From NCBI RefSeq assembly GCF_963676955.1, contig NZ_OY781461.1:2908225-2972224 (forward strand): a stretch of 64,000 nucleotides of DNA, read 5' to 3'. A program made the position numbers and the translations under genes. This document shows, in pieces, positions 18,065 through 25,952 of this stretch. The notes beneath the pieces are model-generated. The model was given only the letters and a program-made list of their open reading frames with translations. It did not search any database and was not told the origin of the DNA. Each line of letters starts with the position of its first letter. Position 1 is the stretch's first letter. The DNA comes from an uncultured Desulfuromonas sp. (GTDB lineage Bacteria > Desulfobacterota > Desulfuromonadia > Desulfuromonadales > Desulfuromonadaceae).

Positions 18065-19285
18065 TTAATCGTCTTTTTCTGTATGACAGGCAAAGCAGCC
18101 ATTGTTGTCCGCGCCGTTTAAAGGTTCGCCGGCAGAGATGCCGCCGTTACCGTCGGTATTGGTGTATTCCCAGCGTAACAGGTCGGCATAGGGTGAGCCA
18201 TGGGCACGATGGCAAGAGATACAGGTAACAATGGCGCCAGAGGTCACTTCACCAGTGACAGGTGAAGCCAAACCTACCGGTGCGACAATATTGTAAATGC
18301 CGGTTCCCGGATCCGCTGTTGTATCCGTTACTCTGGCATACGCCGTGTATTCACTGTCATCGCCGGTCGGCAGGGCGTAATCCGTCGGGTGACGCAGCCA
18401 GGCGCCTCCATCATTAATGGTGCTGGTGCCACTGTGGAAATCGCCATGGCATTGACCGCACAAAGAGCTGATCGTTGTGCCTGAATCCGTCATGGAGTCC
18501 GCTTCACTCCGTGCTTGAGCCAGGTAGCCGTTGTGGTCCGTGGATGTTACCGTGTATTCCCAGTCGCTGTCTTCTACGCCATTGATCCCCTTAAGGAAGC
18601 GAAAACTTTTTGCAACCGTTGAGCCGTCAATGGTCGTGTCGTCACCATGGTGGGCGCCGCTCAGACTGGCGTAATCATCGTCCATACCATCACCCGTTCT
18701 GACTCCATGGCAACCCATGGTGCCGGCACAGGTCAGCATCGTTCCAACTCCAGAGGAAAATGCCGTTGTTTGATAGGTGCTTGTTGCCGTGTTTAACCCT
18801 GGAGCATTCATGTCCCACGGGGCCAGGCTGTCCGTTGTCACATTATGACCTTTGGTCGGATCTGCGCCGCCTCCGGTCGCCACCCAGTAAAAGTTGCCGC
18901 CGGCCAGGGTCGTGACACCGGTTCTCAGCGTGTCTGCAGCCGTGTACTCGGGGCCGTAAGTCGGCTCGGCATAGCTCATGACATAAGGGATCGGGGAAAC
19001 ATTGCCCATTCCTCCGACTGCCGCGGCACCGGTTGTTGTATTGCTGTTGTCACCGGTATGGCAACCAACACAGCCGCCAATGGTCAATGCACCTTTGACG
19101 CCGTAGGTTTCTGTCTGTTCCACGCCTTCATCGTCCGTGTAGGTCACTGTTCTAAAGTCTGTTCCTCCTTGAGAATTATGCATGGTATGACAGTTGGAAC
19201 ACGGTCCTGTGACCGACGCGAGGCACAATGTACTCCACGTAAGTAAAAACAAGGTGCTACTGAGAATTAAACGAATTGATTTCAT
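18065..19285 (-). CDS. OmcS-like hexahaem cytochrome c (filament type), copy 1
   Basis: A 406-residue exported cytochrome with signal peptide (cleaved near CLA-S). Canonical CxxCH motifs start at residues 29, 72, 276, 355 and 397. A sixth site is CAGTMGCH at 186-193, a CX5CH motif in the place of the third haem of Geobacter OmcS. The surrounding landmarks also match OmcS/OmcE as I recall them: GPCSNCHTMHNSQGG at the start, KGHNV, LRHPTDY, CISCHRAHGS and a terminal CxxCHxxD. These proteins polymerise into extracellular nanowires with bis-His haems, so this is a candidate filament subunit. AGGAG precedes the ATG. It is its own transcription unit: a terminator lies upstream and two palindromic sites are in its leader. 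A close paralogue is at 22730. Confidence 0.85.
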   Translation of the reverse strand: MKSIRLILSSTLFLLTWSTLCLASVTGPCSNCHTMHNSQGGTDFRTVTYTDDEGVEQTETYGVKGALTIGGCVGCHTGDNSNTTTGAAAVGGMGNVSPIPYVMSYAEPTYGPEYTAADTLRTGVTTLAGGNFYWVATGGGADPTKGHNVTTDSLAPWDMNAPGLNTATSTYQTTAFSSGVGTMLTCAGTMGCHGVRTGDGMDDDYASLSGAHHGDDTTIDGSTVAKSFRFLKGINGVEDSDWEYTVTSTDHNGYLAQARSEADSMTDSGTTISSLCGQCHGDFHSGTSTINDGGAWLRHPTDYALPTGDDSEYTAYARVTDTTADPGTGIYNIVAPVGLASPVTGEVTSGAIVTCISCHRAHGSPYADLLRWEYTNTDGNGGISAGEPLNGADNNGCFACHTEKDD

Positions 19286-19384
19286 GGCAGTCTCCTAAAC
19301 GTGTGGCAGGCGATTTTCTCAGAACGATCTTTCTTTCAAAGTGGTTTTTATCTGTATTATGGCCGTTATAGCGTTGTTTGCCGC

Positions 19385-19427
19385 ATGTGGGCGATCTGCC
19401 CCCATGGGGTGGGGAAATAGCCCCCAT
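19385..19427. promoter_or_regulatory. two GC-rich palindromic sites 22 bp apart upstream of the OmcS-like gene
   Basis: Site A (19385-19405) is ATGTGGGC-GATCT-GCCCCCAT; site B (19407-19427) has TGGGG-AAATA-GCCCCCA. Their centres are about 22 bp apart, two helical turns, roughly 100-130 bases upstream of the start at 19285. A related palindrome is at 37211-37230. This is the geometry of activator sites for a sigma54 regulator, and one is encoded at 37564. Regulator assignment is inferred. Confidence 0.5.
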
Positions 19428-19496
19428 TTACAACCAGAATGCGATGTTGTCTCAATGAAATATCAAGAAACATGCCGAATGTATGGCCGTCAGGAT

Positions 19497-19529
19497 GAAA
19501 AAAAGAACTCCGGTTTTTTAAACCGGAGT
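19497..19529 (-). terminator. terminator closing the long cytochrome operon
   Basis: A perfect 10-bp stem ACTCCGGTTT/AAACCGGAGT with a TTT loop; on the minus strand it is followed by TTCTTTTTTTC. It lies 10 bases past the stop of the HAMP gene at 19540. Confidence 0.88.
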
Positions 19530-19539
19530 CGCGTTATCG

Positions 19540-20094
19540 TCAGGGCTTGTTCAGGGACGTTTTGCATTCATTGAGAAGTCGTTGAACTTCAATGATTTTT
19601 TCGCGGGTTGGCTCAGGGAGAGCTTCAATGTGTTCAATACTGTCAATGGTCTTCTGCATGTCTTTTAGCCTGTGTTCAACAGTGGCTATGGTGTCGTTGA
19701 TCTGGCTGGTAAAGTTAACCAGTGTGTCTCTGGTTCGCAGCTTGATCTTAATGCGAAAATCACCGGACTTGACTTTGTTGAGTTCCTGCTCGATACGGTA
19801 CAAAGGACCGGCAATTTTTTGCGGCAGGAACAGCGCCAGAATGACACCGCTAACCAGACTGATGGCCGATCCGGACAGGACAACGGGTAAGAGCAGATCA
19901 CTGACCCGGCGAATTTTGATATGAGCCTGATAAAAGTTGTGAATGGTTTCATGGCGCGCATACCCATAGAGAATCAGAGCAGAGACGATGGACGTTAAAA
20001 TAATGATGCCGCCGATGCGGATCAGCAGCCAGATCTGCAAACGGCGTTTAACATTGAGGTTGATCAGTTTTCGTTTGAATTTGTCGGCAGTCAT
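19540..20094 (-). CDS. membrane protein with HAMP domain and no output domain
   Basis: A 184-residue protein with two TM helices (about residues 23-45 and 70-90) enclosing a very short periplasmic loop, then a HAMP linker (PQKIAGPLYRIEQELNKVKSGDF) and a helical tail of about 60 residues. There is no kinase, GGDEF or chemoreceptor tip. It may be a signalling adaptor or may pair with another receptor through HAMP helices. Last gene of the operon; the start is 22 bases after the stop of the 5-haem cytochrome gene, preceded by AAGGAT. Short HAMP-only proteins near cytochrome genes are familiar from Geobacter genomes, as far as I recall. Confidence 0.7.
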   Translation of the reverse strand: MTADKFKRKLINLNVKRRLQIWLLIRIGGIIILTSIVSALILYGYARHETIHNFYQAHIKIRRVSDLLLPVVLSGSAISLVSGVILALFLPQKIAGPLYRIEQELNKVKSGDFRIKIKLRTRDTLVNFTSQINDTIATVEHRLKDMQKTIDSIEHIEALPEPTREKIIEVQRLLNECKTSLNKP

Positions 20095-20116
20095 AGGGGG
20101 ATCCTTATGTATTTTT

Positions 20117-21334
20117 TCAATAGTTGGTATGACATCCGGTGCATAGGGCCTTGGGGGATTTCTTGATCAGACGGTATTCGGTATTACCACCGTGAACACT
20201 GTGGCACGTCATACAGCTGATACGTCCATTCTGCAGAAGCTTGTATTCCGGTGGAATGGTCATATTGAGTGGTGGTAAGACGTTTACCGGATGGGATTGA
20301 CCGGGTTCAAGACCGTTGTGACAGGTATAGCAAACCTTTGTTGTGGTATAAAATTGCGTGTTTAACGAAAGATGCTTCGTGTCTTCCTGTTGTGTTTGCT
20401 GTGGTGCTGTCTGGGGCGTTGTCGCAACTTGCGGTTGACCTGAGGGCGTGGCTGTCCGCTGTGACCCGATTGACAGTGTGGCTTTTTGTTTTGAATGAAC
20501 TCCGATCCAAAGCTTGTTTTGTAAGTTCTTCAGAGTGATTTTATTGCCGGTGGCGGTTGTCGATGTCGGTTGCGCTTCATGGTTCGGCAGATCGAGAATG
20601 TTAAATCGTTGCGTTGATTGAATCCGACGATAGGGGTCGCGACATTTGATCTCAACGACATAGCCCGAAGAGGTGAAATTACGTAAATCAACATGATGAT
20701 CATAGGTATAGAGATCATCTTCTTCGTAGGTTGCGTCAAGATCGTTGTTACCGTAACGGGTCGTACAGCGACTGGGTTCATTGGTCGTCCAGCGCAGCGT
20801 CGCCCGTGGCAACAACAGGGTGTCGAAATCGGTCATTTCAAGACCGACAATGGACAACATTTGAAATTGCGGCGTCTGAGTCTCAAGTGTTGCAATTTGC
20901 GGTGTTGTGTATTCGATGGTCTTTTTACCATCCTGTTCGTACCAGATTTCAAGAATTAGCCGGTCTTTGAGTTCTTTCTCGTTGATCAGCGCAAACTGGT
21001 GATATGCCGGAGAAAAATTTTCCCTCAGCCAGTTGATTGGCTGTGATTTTTCCGTTGTCTCTGAGGAACCGTAATCAAGAACATAGCGATTTGACGAAGA
21101 GTGGTCCTCTGGGTTTGACACCACCTCCGGCTGATTCTGGGCATGGCATATTTTGCACTGTTTGTTGCGGACCGGTTCATGAACATAATAACGGGTATCT
21201 ATCGTCTCATTAACTTCGTCATGGCATTCCAGACAGGCCTCATCATTTGCGAATGCGTATGGCCTGATGACCATTGGTAATAACACGGCCATAAAAATAA
21301 AAATGACATGTGAACCACGGATACGCATGATCAT
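20117..21334 (-). CDS. pentahaem cytochrome c with central beta-rich domain
   Basis: A 405-residue exported protein. Two CxxCH motifs (CLECH, CKICH) lie within the first 65 residues and three (CYTCH, CMTCH, CTGCH) in the last 75. Between them is about 250 residues of haem-free, beta-rich sequence with a fibronectin-like feel (LRWTTNEPSRCTTRYG) and a Q/T-rich linker. This split layout suggests that two haem modules flank a binding or docking domain. The ATG overlaps the stop of the upstream propeller lipoprotein (ATGA), so the two are co-translated and probably work together. Localisation is likely periplasmic or extracellular; no lipobox is present. Confidence 0.8.
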   Translation of the reverse strand: MIMRIRGSHVIFIFMAVLLPMVIRPYAFANDEACLECHDEVNETIDTRYYVHEPVRNKQCKICHAQNQPEVVSNPEDHSSSNRYVLDYGSSETTEKSQPINWLRENFSPAYHQFALINEKELKDRLILEIWYEQDGKKTIEYTTPQIATLETQTPQFQMLSIVGLEMTDFDTLLLPRATLRWTTNEPSRCTTRYGNNDLDATYEEDDLYTYDHHVDLRNFTSSGYVVEIKCRDPYRRIQSTQRFNILDLPNHEAQPTSTTATGNKITLKNLQNKLWIGVHSKQKATLSIGSQRTATPSGQPQVATTPQTAPQQTQQEDTKHLSLNTQFYTTTKVCYTCHNGLEPGQSHPVNVLPPLNMTIPPEYKLLQNGRISCMTCHSVHGGNTEYRLIKKSPKALCTGCHTNY

Positions 21335-22716
21335 GGCTCCTGTACCGTGAGAACGTTGGGTGTTGAGCCAACCTCAATGGTTGTAATGGTTTTTTCCGAT
21401 GGCAGATCAACGACAAAAACACTCTGTGAAGCGCTGTCGGCAACGAATAAAAGACGGCGTTTTGTTGATATTGCCAGATCGCAAGGGGTGTTTCCTGCGT
21501 TGACCGTCCGGGCGACAAGACGCTGACCGTAGGGCAGTACCGCCAGGCTTTTTGTTCCTTGCTGGGCGATCACAATGGAACGGTTGACGTCATCGTCGAT
21601 CATGGCACCGGGTTGGCCGAGCGTTGGAATTCTTCCTTCGATGCTGCCGTCATCCGGGTCGAGAAGGACAATCTGGCGATCAAAGGCATCGCTGATGTAA
21701 AGAGTCCGGTCTGCATACAGACTGTCAGATAGCTGTTGACCGGCCGGTGTTGAGGCAATTGTGGCCAAAGTTGAGGTGTTGACGAGCAGTAGTTCCTGAT
21801 CGCCTCGAGACAACACGGCCAAACGTTGCTGGCCGTCGTGTTCGAACCAGTACGGTTGCGATGGTTCATGTCCAATCTGGACCCAGGCAAGCAGAGAACC
21901 GTTTTCGGCATCGATTTTGATCAGTTGCCGATTGACCGGATCCGTGATGAACAGGGCATCTCCTTCCCCGGAAATCTCCAGATTGTCTGGGGATTGTGCC
22001 ATGGGCAGGGTGATTCGATCCGTCAATTGCTGAGAGATCCCATCCCAGCGCAAAATCTGCTGATGTGAGCGGTCGAGAAGGTAAATCAATCTCTGATCAT
22101 TATCCACCACCATGTCGCAGATGTCACCTTGCAAGGGGAACGCGGAGGTGACTGTGAGTCGATCCGTTCGTACCAGATAGAGTGTCCTGATCTCAGGACA
22201 CAAGACATAGAGCAGGTTGTCCGCTAACGGTTTTTGCTGAAGAACAACGGAAAAGTAATGGGACAGAGAATGTTCCAATTGGGCCAGTGACAGATGACAG
22301 TGAATAAAAAGGCATTGGCTTCCCGATTCCTTAAGTTGCAACTGCGGCGAAATGGGTAATTGAATTTGCTCGCTTCTCAGAAGAACACCGTCCATTGATG
22401 AAACTTCGACCCGGAAACGGATCGCGTCATATGTTGCGGCAGGTAAACGGTCAACAGCGACAAGCGTTTGTCGTGATGTGTGTTTTGGCACATGGTTGCG
22501 TGTTTGACAGCTCAACCAGAGGTCTGCGTTTTTCAGAGCGACCTCTTTAATGGCCAGGCGGTAATCAGGAGCGGATGCATGGTTGACATAGATCGATAGA
22601 TGACTGTCGGTTACCGCCCGGGACATCGCCTGTGTGCTGATGGGCGCCGGCTGACAACCGCACAGATATAGACTTGTAAAAAATATTGGCCAAAAGAGGA
22701 TCAATCGTCTTGTCAT
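21331..22716 (-). CDS. beta-propeller lipoprotein
   Basis: A 461-residue protein with lipobox LYLCGC. After about 150 residues of beta-rich N-terminal sequence it has YncE/NHL-like blades: repeating units such as DNDQRLIYLLDRSHQQILRWD, GDALFITDPVNRQLIKID and KRRLLFVADSASQSVFVVDL, about 40 residues each. The start at 22716 is taken because the frame remains open far upstream only as a shadow of the cytochrome gene; ATG 22716 gives the lipoprotein signal. It follows the second OmcS-like gene by 13 bases and overlaps the 5-haem gene. Third propeller in the locus; probable scaffold or surface partner of the filament cytochrome (inferred). Confidence 0.8.
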   Translation of the reverse strand: MTRRLILFWPIFFTSLYLCGCQPAPISTQAMSRAVTDSHLSIYVNHASAPDYRLAIKEVALKNADLWLSCQTRNHVPKHTSRQTLVAVDRLPAATYDAIRFRVEVSSMDGVLLRSEQIQLPISPQLQLKESGSQCLFIHCHLSLAQLEHSLSHYFSVVLQQKPLADNLLYVLCPEIRTLYLVRTDRLTVTSAFPLQGDICDMVVDNDQRLIYLLDRSHQQILRWDGISQQLTDRITLPMAQSPDNLEISGEGDALFITDPVNRQLIKIDAENGSLLAWVQIGHEPSQPYWFEHDGQQRLAVLSRGDQELLLVNTSTLATIASTPAGQQLSDSLYADRTLYISDAFDRQIVLLDPDDGSIEGRIPTLGQPGAMIDDDVNRSIVIAQQGTKSLAVLPYGQRLVARTVNAGNTPCDLAISTKRRLLFVADSASQSVFVVDLPSEKTITTIEVGSTPNVLTVQEP

Positions 22717-22729
22717 TATCGCTTTCCAG

Positions 22730-23842
22730 TTAATCTTTCGTGGTATGGCAGTTTGCGCATAATCCGCCGTCGTTACTTTCCGCATAGCCCCAGCGCATGG
22801 CTTTATAATAATTTGAACCGTGAGCACGGTGACAGGAGATGCAGGTGACGATGGTATCGTCATTAAATGTGACGCTCTCAACCACACTGCTGATATCGTA
22901 ACTGGCGACGGGAGTTGCCGGAAGATAGCTTCCGCTGCCATAGCTGCGATATTCGGAATCGCTGTCGGTATTCCCCATGTCGTAATCCGTGGGATGGCGT
23001 AGCCACGGAGAACTTGTGCCGGATGTGGCCAGATTGCCCAGCGGATTGTGGTACTGTCCGTGACATTGTGAACAAAAATAGCTGATGGTCGAAGTGTCCA
23101 GGGCCTGGCCGGGATCATCGACGCCTTTGTACTGGTTGTGCAGTGCCTCCGTCGGCGTAAATTCCCACTCAGGATCTTCAAACCCGGCAATACCCACCAA
23201 CAGACGGTAGCCTTCGGTGGGATCTGTTCCCGGCGCTGTAATGGCACTGCCCTGACTGTTTTTGTGATGACCGCCGCGAATAGCCTGATAAGGATCGCCG
23301 GTGCTGTGACTGCCATGGCAACCGTAGGTGCCGGCACAGGTAATCTGTTGCCCATCCCAGCCGTCAACGCCTCCAGGCATCGAGCCATCGGCAGCGGCAC
23401 GCCCACTATCAAAGCCGGGAGGAGCACTTAAAGTCAGATCGGCATTGGTAATCCCCTCGACATTGTGTCCTTTGCTGTCATCTGAGGCGACAAAGGTAAA
23501 GGTTCCGCCGGCCAGCGTATCCCCGTCGATACCGCTGGTACTGTAATTGACCGTTCCGGTATTATGGACATAAGGTGTTGAGGAACCCTGCGTATTCGCT
23601 CCGGTATGGCAGCCGACGCAATCGCTGCGCAACAGGGACGAATGAGGGCCGGAACTACCGACGATGCTGTTGTCCTGGCTGTTGTGCATCGTATGACAGT
23701 CGGAACAGGGCCCTGAAACTCTTGCGTGACTATTGAATGGACTCAGGCACAGGGCCACGACCGCAATTTTCCAGGCAAACCGTAAGATTCGGGGAAAAAA
23801 GCCGTGTCTGTTGCTGTTATGAAAATGAACTGGCGCAGTCAT
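22730..23842 (-). CDS. OmcS-like hexahaem cytochrome c (filament type), copy 2
   Basis: About 370 residues, with a signal peptide. The motif order is the same as in the 18065 protein: GPCSDCHTMHNSQ, CVGCH, KGHNV, then CAGTYGCH (CX5CH; 169-176), CSQCH, LRHPTDY, CISCHRAHGS and a terminal CANCHTTKD. So there are five CxxCH sites and one CX5CH. The two paralogues are well diverged between motifs, which argues for distinct roles. ATG 23842 is chosen because GTGGAG precedes it; a TTG farther upstream is possible. Inside the long operon, between two propeller genes. Confidence 0.83.
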   Translation of the reverse strand: MTAPVHFHNSNRHGFFPRILRFAWKIAVVALCLSPFNSHARVSGPCSDCHTMHNSQDNSIVGSSGPHSSLLRSDCVGCHTGANTQGSSTPYVHNTGTVNYSTSGIDGDTLAGGTFTFVASDDSKGHNVEGITNADLTLSAPPGFDSGRAAADGSMPGGVDGWDGQQITCAGTYGCHGSHSTGDPYQAIRGGHHKNSQGSAITAPGTDPTEGYRLLVGIAGFEDPEWEFTPTEALHNQYKGVDDPGQALDTSTISYFCSQCHGQYHNPLGNLATSGTSSPWLRHPTDYDMGNTDSDSEYRSYGSGSYLPATPVASYDISSVVESVTFNDDTIVTCISCHRAHGSNYYKAMRWGYAESNDGGLCANCHTTKD

Positions 23843-23866
23843 GACTCCACTCAATAAAACACATCG

Positions 23867-24739
23867 TTATGGTCTGAAGATCTCAATACGATCATTCCCC
23901 TGATTGACCACACACAAGCTGTCATTCCAGTCGAAGACGATTTCCCCGGGATAATGAAGTTGTCCACGGCGGGCACCCTGACGGCTGAAATCATATTTGA
24001 ATGTTCCCGTTGACGAATAAACGGCAATTCGCGCCATTGCCCGGTCAGCAACATAGACAGAGCCTTTTTCATCAATATCAAATGAAACCGCATCAGACAG
24101 CTTTCCGTTCAATGTCGTAGATGACTTCAGTTTTCCGTCAAGGCTGTAACACAACACTTGGTTGTGGGTTTCATCAAGGGCGTAGAGGGTCTCATCCTTG
24201 ATTTTAAGATCCACCAGCCTGCTGTCTTCCCGGGCGGAAAAGATGGTGTCAACGTGTAAATTGTCATCAAGGCGGAGAATGCGTCCGTCGGCGCTGTTGA
24301 CAACATAGAGGCGGTTGCCGGCATCCGTCATCACCTTGTCGAGAAAAACGGATGTGCCGGTTGTCTCGTCGAGATTAAATCGACGAATGTTACGCGTATT
24401 AAGGTCAATATAGAGCAGTTCATTACTGCTGCGTTGCACCACCCACAGTTTTCCTTTGGCACCGAATGCCATGGATACGGGTTTCTCCAGAGCCCCAGCT
24501 GCGTCAAACCGGTCTATCAACTGACCGTCTTCGGAAAAGGAGACTAATTGATTGCCGCCGTAATCCACCACATAATAGCGTTTGCGGACCGAATCGATCG
24601 TCAGGCTCGCTGGTGATGAAAGCGTTTCGTCCCGGCCCAAGGCCATTACACTGTGCCAGGTCGGTGGCGAGGCCATTGCCAACACCGGGCACACCAGTAA
24701 CAAGGTGAATATGAACCACAGGTTTTGTTGTCGACGCAT
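23867..24739 (-). CDS. NHL-repeat beta-propeller protein
   Basis: About 290 residues, with an N-terminal signal peptide (cleaved after VLAMA). The mature part is five to six NHL blades, seen as repeating VDYGGNQLVSFSEDGQLIDRF, YVVNSADGRILRLD, YALDETHNQVLCYSLDG and CVVNQGNDRIEIF. It has no catalytic signature. ATG 24739 is preferred because GAGGG lies 7 bases upstream. Positioned just ahead of the OmcS-like gene; in the OmcS region of Geobacter an NHL protein is likewise the neighbour, as I recall, so a shared assembly or surface function is likely. Confidence 0.85.
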   Translation of the reverse strand: MRRQQNLWFIFTLLLVCPVLAMASPPTWHSVMALGRDETLSSPASLTIDSVRKRYYVVDYGGNQLVSFSEDGQLIDRFDAAGALEKPVSMAFGAKGKLWVVQRSSNELLYIDLNTRNIRRFNLDETTGTSVFLDKVMTDAGNRLYVVNSADGRILRLDDNLHVDTIFSAREDSRLVDLKIKDETLYALDETHNQVLCYSLDGKLKSSTTLNGKLSDAVSFDIDEKGSVYVADRAMARIAVYSSTGTFKYDFSRQGARRGQLHYPGEIVFDWNDSLCVVNQGNDRIEIFRP

Positions 24740-24767
24740 TGTAACCCTCTTCATGGTGGTAACTCGC

Positions 24768-25952
24768 TCAATAACCGGCATGGCACATAATGCACAGCCC
24801 TTTATCACTGGTTCCTCTCAGGTTGTATTTATACATGGTGCCATTGCAAGGATCATGACATGAAATACAGTCCATCGGCTTGCCGTTACGTGGATCGAGG
24901 GCTTGTTCTCCCATGGGATGGCTGAAGTTGCTGTGGCTTTCATGACAATTTACACAGGCCGTGTCGTCATCATTCTTGCGCATGGCTGATGCGTCGGAAC
25001 TGTGTAACTGATGGCAGTTAACGCATTGATCCGCCTGGGGGTGAAGATGCAGGCTTTTCTCGCGTCGAACAAACTTGCTTTCGTGACATTGTCTGCACGC
25101 CCGACCGAGAGCCTGTTTAATCAATCCAGCCTGACGGCTGGCATGGGGATTATGACAATTGAAGCAACTGTTGGTTTGCCGGCCGTTGACCCGGTGGCTG
25201 AATTGACCATTAAACGATTCCATAACCTGCGGATGGCAATTCAAACACAAATTGATGTCGTTGTTGCGGTTATGACAACTCTGACACTGTCCGTCAGCAA
25301 ACGGTTGATGACGGTTGTCACGCAGCAGAGCATTGTGTTCTGAATTGTGGGGATGGTGACATTCAAGACAGTCCATCCCTTTAAGGCTCCGATTTAAATG
25401 TTGCTTGCGCAAACTCGGGGTCGATGGATGGCACCCCAGGCATAATCCGCTGCCGCTTTTTTTCAACAGCGCCCGTTCATTGCCGTAATGGGGGTTATGG
25501 CAGGCGGTACATTCACCTTTGTCAAAAGGCGCATGAGCTGTGCCGGATGGTTGCACAATGTCATTGTGACAGCTTGAACACAATTCCGTCGGTGGCCGTT
25601 TAAGTAAATGATCGATCCGGGCACTGTGCGGATCGTGGCAGACCGTACACTCACCCTGAACAACGGGTTGATGCACCCGGGTGTTCGACGCCATCTGTCG
25701 TTCAAATGTTTCATGGCATTTAAAACACAATTGACGGCCATTTTTTTTCAATAATTTGTCGTATCTGGCCAAATGGGGGTTGTGGCACTGGGTGCATTGC
25801 CCCTTTTGTGTTGGCGGGTGGGTGATTTGCCCCGCAAGAATATTGTCGTCATGGCACTGAAAACAGGACTCATCCGCTGTCGCATTACCGCACCACAGCA
25901 CTGTTTCCAGTAGAACCAGCAACAGGATGGTTTTTATCGTGGTATTCATCAT
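24768..25952 (-). CDS. 16-haem cytochrome c
   Basis: 394 residues from the chosen start, exported by a Sec signal (cleaved near NATA-D). I count 16 CxxCH motifs, spaced about 24 residues apart, many in the paired form CxxCHNPHxxxxxxLLK...LCxxCH of the doubled-CXXCH family. There is no lipobox, so it is likely periplasmic or secreted. ATG 25952 follows GGGAGGG and overlaps the stop of the 26-haem gene, so the two are co-translated. The regular spacing suggests a linear haem wire. Probably hands electrons between the 26-haem lipoprotein and other cytochromes (inferred). Confidence 0.88.
   Translation of the reverse strand: MMNTTIKTILLLVLLETVLWCGNATADESCFQCHDDNILAGQITHPPTQKGQCTQCHNPHLARYDKLLKKNGRQLCFKCHETFERQMASNTRVHQPVVQGECTVCHDPHSARIDHLLKRPPTELCSSCHNDIVQPSGTAHAPFDKGECTACHNPHYGNERALLKKSGSGLCLGCHPSTPSLRKQHLNRSLKGMDCLECHHPHNSEHNALLRDNRHQPFADGQCQSCHNRNNDINLCLNCHPQVMESFNGQFSHRVNGRQTNSCFNCHNPHASRQAGLIKQALGRACRQCHESKFVRREKSLHLHPQADQCVNCHQLHSSDASAMRKNDDDTACVNCHESHSNFSHPMGEQALDPRNGKPMDCISCHDPCNGTMYKYNLRGTSDKGLCIMCHAGY

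Noticed and set aside
19341-19574. 77-codon plus-strand open frame upstream of the OmcS-like gene
   Set aside because: Covers the palindromic sites and the operon terminator and has no ribosome site. The short hydrophobic start is not enough.
22717-23427. N-terminal extension of the propeller lipoprotein frame
   Set aside because: The open frame continues upstream but only as an out-of-frame shadow of the OmcS-like gene. ATG 22716 gives a clean lipoprotein signal.
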